A stretch of DNA of 64,000 nt, taken from Terriglobia bacterium. GTDB taxonomy: Bacteria; Acidobacteriota; Thermoanaerobaculia; Thermoanaerobaculales; Thermoanaerobaculaceae. How positions within the stretch are numbered: position 1 is the first letter of the stretch; each line of letters opens with the position of its first letter. Under the pieces are notes generated by a model. It did no database searches. It was not told the DNA's origin and saw only the letters and a program-made list of their open reading frames with translations. Shown here in pieces: positions 59,278 through 64,000 of the stretch. The position numbers were made by a program, and so were the translations under genes. The stretch covers positions 62,001-126,000 of the forward strand of contig JAIQFQ010000001.1 of assembly GCA_020073245.1 (NCBI GenBank). Reading direction: 5' to 3'.

Positions 59278-60234
59278 GTGTCCGCCACCCTGGCCACCGA
59301 CATCAAGTCGTTCGCCATTCGGGAACTCGGCTTCGATCTTGTGGGCATCACCACGGCCGAGCCGCTACCCGGAGCGGAGCATCTTTCGCGCTGGGTGGCG
59401 GGCCGAGCCCATGGCGACATGGCGTACATGGCCTCGACGTCCGCGGTGAGGGCTGATCCACGCCTCTTCGTGGCCGGGGCACGGAGCGTGATCTGTGTGG
59501 CGATGAGCTACCACGAGCCGAACGAACCGCGCGAAAGCGGCCCTGTCGGCACCAGAGCCGTCGTCGCCCGCTACGCGCGCCGTCGCGATTACCACAAGGC
59601 GATCCGGCCTCGCCTCGTCCGGCTCGGACGCCTTGTCTCCGACCGCGTGCCGGGCGCATCGTGGCGGCCAGCCGTGGACACCGCGCCCCTGCTCGAGAAG
59701 GAGCTGGCCCAGCGTGCCGGGCTGGGATGGATCGGGAAGAACACGTGTCTGATCAACCGCAGGCTGGGAAGCGAGCTTCTCCTCGGCGAGCTTGTCACCG
59801 ACGTGGCGCTGCCCCCCGACGAGCCCGAAACCGACCACTGCGGTACGTGCCGTGCCTGTCTGGACGTCTGCCCAACCCGCGCCTTCGACGGCCCGGGATG
59901 TCTCGACGCCAGACGTTGCATCTCGTATGCGACGATCGAGCATCGCGGCGAGCTCCCAAAGGCCCTCCTCCCGAGCCTGGGGGCGCACCTGTTCGGCTGC
60001 GACATCTGCCAAGCGGTCTGTCCCTGGAATGGGAGAGCGCCCCGATCGTGCAACCCGGCTCTCGCGACGCGCCAGCAGCTCGGCTGCCTCACCCGGGAGG
60101 CCCTTGAGGGCCTCGACGATGCCGGATGGGCCGCCCTCGCGGCAGGCACGCCGTTGCGGCGCCTCGACTTCCGGCGGTTCCGCCGGAATCTGGCGGCGAT
60201 CGCGGTCGCGCCGGACCAAGCGGAGGAGTCGTGA
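59278..60234 (+). CDS. queG: Epoxyqueuosine reductase QueG
   Basis: A 318-residue protein (E. coli QueG has 379; short forms are common). It performs the last step of queuosine synthesis, reducing epoxyqueuosine in tRNA with cobalamin and two 4Fe-4S clusters. VDTAPLLEKELAQRAGLGWIGKN carries the catalytic Asp, and the clusters are bound by CGTCRACLDVCPTRAF and CDICQAVCPWN. The start is GTG 59278 at a leaderless promoter. The GTGA overlap with the Rieske gene implies co-translation. Confidence 0.94.
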   Translation: MSATLATDIKSFAIRELGFDLVGITTAEPLPGAEHLSRWVAGRAHGDMAYMASTSAVRADPRLFVAGARSVICVAMSYHEPNEPRESGPVGTRAVVARYARRRDYHKAIRPRLVRLGRLVSDRVPGASWRPAVDTAPLLEKELAQRAGLGWIGKNTCLINRRLGSELLLGELVTDVALPPDEPETDHCGTCRACLDVCPTRAFDGPGCLDARRCISYATIEHRGELPKALLPSLGAHLFGCDICQAVCPWNGRAPRSCNPALATRQQLGCLTREALEGLDDAGWAALAAGTPLRRLDFRRFRRNLAAIAVAPDQAEES

Positions 60235-60623
60235 AGGACGAAGATGAGCGCTGGCAGCTACTTGTGGCGGTGGACTCGATCCCCAACGCAGGCCTTGGCT
60301 TTGCCTACCGACGCGGCGGAGCCACCGAGGCCGGCATCCTGGTTCGCACCGCGTCTGGCGTGCTGGCGTTCCGTAACGTCTGTCGGCACCTGCACGTCCG
60401 GCTCGATCGCACCGACCCGGGCCGGTTCCTAACCGCCGACGGGCGCTGGCTGGTCTGCGGCGAGCACGGCGCACGGTACCGGCCGGAGGACGGGCTCTGC
60501 GTCGCCGGGCCCTGCCTGGGTGCCGCCTTGCGCCAACTTCCGGTGCGTGTCAGTGGCGGCAATGTCTTTCTCGACAGCGAGGCACTTGAAGATCCGTTCT
60601 CAACTTCCCAGGTTCCGTCTTGA
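60231..60623 (+). CDS. Rieske [2Fe-2S] domain protein
   Basis: A 130-residue protein from GTG 60231, which overlaps the queG stop and has GGAGGAG upstream. The Rieske motifs are CRH (residues ~51-53) and CGEH (~79-82), binding one 2Fe-2S cluster with two Cys and two His. The fold otherwise resembles small soluble ferredoxin-type Rieske proteins. Coupling to queG suggests an electron donor role, which is inference. An extra Cys pair lies in LCVAGPCLG. Confidence 0.82.
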   Translation: MKDEDERWQLLVAVDSIPNAGLGFAYRRGGATEAGILVRTASGVLAFRNVCRHLHVRLDRTDPGRFLTADGRWLVCGEHGARYRPEDGLCVAGPCLGAALRQLPVRVSGGNVFLDSEALEDPFSTSQVPS

Positions 60624-60648
60624 CATTTGGCCCTGAGCGATCTATAAA
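60620..60648 (+). promoter_or_regulatory. Near-perfect sigma-70 promoter
   Basis: TTGACA at 60620-60625 and TATAAA at 60643-60648 are 17 bp apart; five or six of six consensus bases in each. The -35 overlaps the Rieske gene's stop codon. It drives a leader of about 205 nt before the lipoprotein gene. Confidence 0.75.
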
Positions 60649-60654
60649 CCGCGC

Positions 60655-60770
60655 CTCAGAGGGATCATTACGGTCCTTCGCGGAGGTGCAAGCCCGCCGC
60701 TACAGGATAAAGAGGAGCGAACCTTACGGGCTCCCACCGCGCTCGGGCAGCCGGTGATCTCCCGTTTGTG
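60655..60770 (+). ncRNA. Candidate structured leader or small RNA
   Basis: Downstream of the promoter, GGGATCA (60661-60667) can pair with TGATCTCCC (60755-60763) to close a domain. Inside it GGTG (60685) and AGCCCG (60691) pair with CGGGCT (60727) and CACC (60735), and CGCT (60698) with AGCG (60716). This is a nested, tRNA-sized fold with no ORF. I do not recognise a known riboswitch or 6S RNA in it. Confidence 0.4.
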
Positions 60771-60859
60771 ACAAGTTGCACGTTGTCCGTCAGAAGCGTA
60801 GGATTCGAACAAGCATCGTGGAGATGCGAACCTCTTACCAGGAGGAAAGGAGAGCTGAG

Positions 60860-61480
60860 ATGCGCAAGAGTCAGGTTTTCGTTGGTGTGTTGCTGTTGGT
60901 TGCGGCCGTTCTGGTCGTAGGCTGCGCCAAGCCGCCGCAGCAGGAGATCGACGCCGCCAAGGCCGCGTTGACCGCCGCAGAGCAGGCTGAGGCCCCGAAG
61001 TATGCCGCCGAGGCATGGGACAAGGCCCAGCAGGGCATGAACGCCGTCAACGCCGAGCTCGAGGCACAGCAGGCGAAGTTCGCCCTGTTCCGCTCCTACA
61101 CTAAGGCCAAGCAGCTGATCGCTGACGCCTCCAACGCTGCCAACGCCGCCAAGGAAGCCGGCATTGCGGGCAAGGAGAAGGCGAAGAACGAGGCCAAGGC
61201 CGCCATCGACGCCGCGAAGGCTGCCCTCACCAGCGCCGGGGACCTGTTCGCCGCGGTCGAGAAGTGCCCGCGCGCGAAGAGGGCCAAGGAAGTGAAGAAG
61301 GACCTCGAGACCGTCAAGGGCAACCTGGATACCATGAAGAACCAGGCTGCTGATCTCGATGCCAAGTTCGCCAAGGAAGACTTCTTTGGCGCCAAGGCCG
61401 CGGCCGACACCCTCAAGGGTGCTGTTGAACCGATCGCCAAGGACCTCGACGGCATCAAGACCAAGTTCAAGTGCAAGTAA
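60860..61480 (+). CDS. Helical outer-envelope lipoprotein (DUF4398-like)
   Basis: A 206-residue protein from ATG 60860 (AAAGGAG upstream). The signal ends with VLVVGC, a lipobox. The mature protein is Ala/Lys-rich and almost entirely helical (EIDAAKAALTAAEQAEAPKYA), resembling DUF4398-type coiled-coil lipoproteins that lie near peptidoglycan-acting genes. The strong promoter upstream suggests an abundant protein, perhaps a Braun-like or Lpp-like tether. The following L,D-transpeptidases could attach it to peptidoglycan; this is inference, as the C-terminal Lys (KCK) is only suggestive. Confidence 0.75.
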   Translation: MRKSQVFVGVLLLVAAVLVVGCAKPPQQEIDAAKAALTAAEQAEAPKYAAEAWDKAQQGMNAVNAELEAQQAKFALFRSYTKAKQLIADASNAANAAKEAGIAGKEKAKNEAKAAIDAAKAALTSAGDLFAAVEKCPRAKRAKEVKKDLETVKGNLDTMKNQAADLDAKFAKEDFFGAKAAADTLKGAVEPIAKDLDGIKTKFKCK

Positions 61481-61491
61481 GGTCAGTCGCG

Positions 61492-62586
61492 TTGATTCAC
61501 CCCAGAACGGCGGCGGGCAACCGCCGCCGTTCCGCTTTCCGCCTAGCTTGCGCGGCTACGCTCGTCCTCGTCGGGTGCTCGCACCGGCCCCAACCGGACC
61601 CAAGCGGCGCCCGCCGGGCAGCCCACCATGCAATCCTCATCCTTCGTTCCACCGCACCCTCGAAGGCAAGGTTGATCGAGCGGCTCGTTTCGATCGCCGA
61701 GGTCGCCACAGCGGCGGAGGCGAACACCCCCTGGTGGGAGGGTTCGGTTGGGCGCACAGAGGCCGCATGGCTGCGGGTCGTACGTCCGGCGCACGAGGCG
61801 ACGGCTTCGGTACGAGCCAGGCAGAACAGCTGGCGGATCCGCCTTGCCAGCCAGCGACCGGAAGGGCGGAACGAGATTGCGCGTGCTCAGGCGGAGATAA
61901 ACGAAGCCGGAATGGGCCGGCGTGAGGCTGCCGCGATGCAGCAGGTCCTCATCAGCTACAAGCTCAGCGAAAAGCTGGCCGGCGCCGGGCGGTACGAGGA
62001 GGCCGATAACGAGCTGGCCAAGGTACGCGAGAACGCAACGATCGTGCATCGGGCATGGAGCGCGCTGCACGCCCGCTTCTCCGACCCTGCGAACCTCCGG
62101 ATATGGCGCGGCTGGGCCGAGCAGACAATCGAGGAGTCCCAGCGCACCGCGGAGGCGGCGATCATCGTGGACAAGCTTCGCCGCAGGGTCATCCTGTACC
62201 GCGCGGGCAGGGCGACAGCGAGCTATCCCGCCGAGCTTGGCGCCAACGGCCTGCGGCGCAAGGAGCACTCCGGCGACCGGGCCACACCCGAAGGCAGGTA
62301 CCGCATCGTCGAGGCAAAGCAAGCCCCGGCTTCGCGGTACAACAAGGCGCTGCTGATCAACTACCCAAACGACGAGGACCGGATGCGTTTCGCTCTCGGC
62401 CGCACCCGAGGTACCATCCCGACACGGGCCGGCATCGGGAGCCTGATCGAGATCCATGGCGATGGCGGCGAGGGACGGGACTGGACCGACGGGTGCATTG
62501 CGTTGACCGACGAGGACATGGACCGACTGTTCGCCCACGTCCAGGTGGGTACGCCGGTGACGATCGTGGGAACGTATGAGCACTGA
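61492..62586 (+). CDS. L,D-transpeptidase lipoprotein with helical spacer
   Basis: A 364-residue protein; TTG 61492 is chosen (GTG 61471 is an alternative overlapping the previous gene). An N-terminal lipobox (LVLVGC) is followed by a helical region to about residue 220. The YkuD domain follows, with the catalytic IEIHGDGG and DWTDGCIALTDEDM motifs. The latter is the DWTxGC form rather than SHGC. It should make 3-3 cross-links or attach proteins to peptidoglycan in the periplasm. It overlaps the next gene by 11 bp. Confidence 0.85.
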   Translation: MIHPRTAAGNRRRSAFRLACAATLVLVGCSHRPQPDPSGARRAAHHAILILRSTAPSKARLIERLVSIAEVATAAEANTPWWEGSVGRTEAAWLRVVRPAHEATASVRARQNSWRIRLASQRPEGRNEIARAQAEINEAGMGRREAAAMQQVLISYKLSEKLAGAGRYEEADNELAKVRENATIVHRAWSALHARFSDPANLRIWRGWAEQTIEESQRTAEAAIIVDKLRRRVILYRAGRATASYPAELGANGLRRKEHSGDRATPEGRYRIVEAKQAPASRYNKALLINYPNDEDRMRFALGRTRGTIPTRAGIGSLIEIHGDGGEGRDWTDGCIALTDEDMDRLFAHVQVGTPVTIVGTYEH

Positions 62587-63277
62587 GCCGACCGTTGCAA
62601 CGCCGTTGACCGACGAAGAGCGCCACCGCTCACGGTGGCCGCTCGCCGTCGGGCTCGGCCTCGCCGCAGCTCTTCTGTTGACGTGCGGAGGTGCAGCGGT
62701 GCTCGCGCGCCTGGGACGGCCTTTCGTCTCAACGCCGTTCGACGCAACGCCATCGGTCACGCCGGAGGTGACGGACGCGGGCCGCCTCACCAAGATTGCG
62801 GGCCAAGCCTTCAAGGACATCGAGAAGGTCCACCCGAAGGGCGTGTACATTGTCGTCGACACGTTCCGGAACCGCCTCCACCTCTACGAGGATGGCAAGC
62901 TCCTCCGCTCCGCCGTTTGCTCGACCGGGACCGGGCGGGTACTCAGGGATCCGCGCAACGGGCGCCAGTGGGTTTTCGATAGCCCGATGGGCGAGCGTGT
63001 CGTCGAGACCAAGCGGCAGCACCCGGTATGGGCCAAGCCCGACTGGGCGTTCATCGAGGACGGCTATCTTCCCCCGAAGGATCCCAACGAACGGTTCGAT
63101 GCCTATTCGCTGGGAGACTACGCGCTCTACATCGGGGACGGTTTCATCATCCACGGGACGCTTTTCAAGAGCCTGCTCGGCCGGCGGGTCACTCACGGCT
63201 GCATCAGGCTAGGCGACGAAGACCTGGAGTTTCTCTACCACCATGCGCCGATCGGCACTCGCGTTTATCTCTATTAG
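62576..63277 (+). CDS. L,D-transpeptidase (YkuD domain)
   Basis: A 233-residue protein from ATG 62576, with an N-terminal membrane segment (LAVGLGLAAALLLTC). The YkuD domain starts at GVYIVVDTFRNRLHLYEDGKLL. The active site is IIHGTLFKSLLG then VTHGCIRLGDEDLEFL, with the catalytic Cys and both His. It probably cross-links peptidoglycan or anchors the lipoprotein encoded upstream. It overlaps its neighbours on both sides, forming one translational unit. Confidence 0.9.
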   Translation: MSTEPTVATPLTDEERHRSRWPLAVGLGLAAALLLTCGGAAVLARLGRPFVSTPFDATPSVTPEVTDAGRLTKIAGQAFKDIEKVHPKGVYIVVDTFRNRLHLYEDGKLLRSAVCSTGTGRVLRDPRNGRQWVFDSPMGERVVETKRQHPVWAKPDWAFIEDGYLPPKDPNERFDAYSLGDYALYIGDGFIIHGTLFKSLLGRRVTHGCIRLGDEDLEFLYHHAPIGTRVYLY

Positions 63278-63932
63278 CCTCGCGGCGGTCTGTGCACGAG
63301 CGGGCGACGTCCCGCCCGAACCGACCCGCGTCGCCGCCCTCGAGATGGAGGCTGGCCTCGCCAGAAAACCACTCATCTACCTGTTCCTCGACCCGCAGCG
63401 GCGGGTGCTCGAGATCAAGTCGCGCGGCACCGTTCTGGACACGGTGCCCCTGACGGGGATCGAGGTCGTCAGCCAGCAGCCCGTGATGCGCCGGGACATC
63501 CTGTCCCACCCCCCTTTCCCTGCGGTGTGGACCATCCAACAGGGGGCCGGTGACTCCGACCGCGAAGTGATCGCCCCGACCGAACTGAAGCCTGCTCCGA
63601 AGATGGGGGAGGAAGAGGAAGATCAGGCTCCGCCCGCCGCGTCGGGCGCAGCTCAGGCACCCACGCCGACGCCGACTCCAGCGGTGGGGCCACCGGCCTC
63701 GTACCGCAGCCGTCTCGACAACGGCTGGGACCTCTGGGTGACCGACACGCTTCCGCCCCAGAGCCGCCTGAAGACCCTCCTTGCCGCGGTTCAGGACGGT
63801 TGGCAACGGGTGTTCGGGGAGGGTGAGGACCATATCCCCGCGATCACCCTGGCGATGACCGATGAGAACGCCCGCCGGATTCACCACCTGCTGCGTACAG
63901 GAATGCCGATCCTGGTTGCCAGCGAGACATAG
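63243..63932 (+). CDS. Exported YkuD-like protein lacking the active site
   Basis: A 229-residue protein with a signal peptide (ALAFISISLAAVCARAG). The segment LIYLFLDPQRRVLEIKSRGT resembles the opening of the preceding transpeptidase's YkuD domain, but no HGC motif follows; instead comes an acidic linker with a PTPTP tract and a C-terminal helical domain (WDLWVTDTLPPQ...LLRTGMP). It may be a catalytically inactive partner of the two upstream enzymes. Overlap with the previous gene is 35 bp. Confidence 0.65.
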   Translation: MRRSALAFISISLAAVCARAGDVPPEPTRVAALEMEAGLARKPLIYLFLDPQRRVLEIKSRGTVLDTVPLTGIEVVSQQPVMRRDILSHPPFPAVWTIQQGAGDSDREVIAPTELKPAPKMGEEEEDQAPPAASGAAQAPTPTPTPAVGPPASYRSRLDNGWDLWVTDTLPPQSRLKTLLAAVQDGWQRVFGEGEDHIPAITLAMTDENARRIHHLLRTGMPILVASET

Positions 63933-63937
63933 CCCAG

Positions 63938-63979
63938 AGACAGGAAGAGGGAAGAAGGTAGACGGAAGAGGAAAGACAA
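63938..63979. repeat. Heptamer array (one arm in window)
   Basis: Six heptamers of the AAGAnGG type in 7-bp phase directly after the last gene, the same family as at 39.05-39.09 kb. The complementary arm, if present, lies beyond the window. Confidence 0.7.
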
Positions 63980-64000
63980 GGCCAGACCTGCTGTCCGCCT

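Overview
This is a GC-rich bacterial chromosomal segment (about two thirds G+C by eye) from a Gram-negative, respiring, non-spore-forming lineage. The best inference is Acidobacteriota, perhaps near Thermoanaerobaculia. The grounds are a Pkn-type kinase N-terminus, TIGR03803-type secreted repeat proteins, a DUF3300/DUF2950 pair, long propeller-GGDEF sensors, and housekeeping blocks arranged as in diderm bacteria. The assignment is inferred from gene content only; the window holds no 16S rRNA gene.

Layout. 1-4.6 kb: the C-terminal GH94 part of a cyclic beta-1,2-glucan synthase-like enzyme (cut by the window edge), a small conserved protein, a membrane-protein gene broken by two in-frame stops, and a MerR regulator with a compact promoter/operator. 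4.8-10.2 kb: a formate dehydrogenase operon fdoG-fdoH-fdoI-fdhE. Its catalytic subunit is one gene read through an in-frame UGA (selenocysteine) with an E. coli-type SECIS hairpin. 11-18.4 kb: DUF2950/DUF3300, a periplasmic histidine phosphatase, a Tat-exported multicopper oxidase with a secreted companion, and a kinase gene that has lost most of its catalytic domain. 18.5-30 kb: propeller-GGDEF sensor, uvrB, a class A PBP, a thioredoxin-like protein and a large membrane glycosyltransferase-like protein.

30-37 kb: cytochrome c maturation genes ccmA, then ccmBCDEF. They are split by an opposing B12-radical SAM gene and a degraded phosphatase-like ORF. CcmE has Cys-x3-Tyr in place of the heme-binding His, and no ccmG or ccmH is present, which matches the variant Ccm system described in Desulfovibrio. 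37-46 kb: a Lon-N-like protein, a proline-rich protein, an aminotransferase, a coiled-coil methyltransferase, rpsF-rpsR-DUF2232-rplI, pth and rplY.

46-58 kb: a block resembling the widespread order TPR-lolB-ispE-tRNA-Gln-prs-rplY-pth. Here it is split: a complete tRNA-Gln lies beside prs, while an exact copy of its first 34 nt, still preceded by a good promoter, lies beside spoVG-ispE. About 6.3 kb between the copies carries a giant secreted repeat protein and a small unknown ORF. This looks like an insertion into tRNA-Gln. 58-64 kb: a propeller protein, queG with a Rieske protein, a lipoprotein behind a consensus promoter and a possibly structured leader, and three L,D-transpeptidase-family genes.

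Two features recur. First, several intergenic spaces hold degenerate 7-bp or 8-bp tandem arrays arranged as inverted arms. Second, many genes lack a Shine-Dalgarno sequence and have a TAnnnT -10-like hexamer only 6-9 nt before the start codon, which suggests frequent leaderless transcription.
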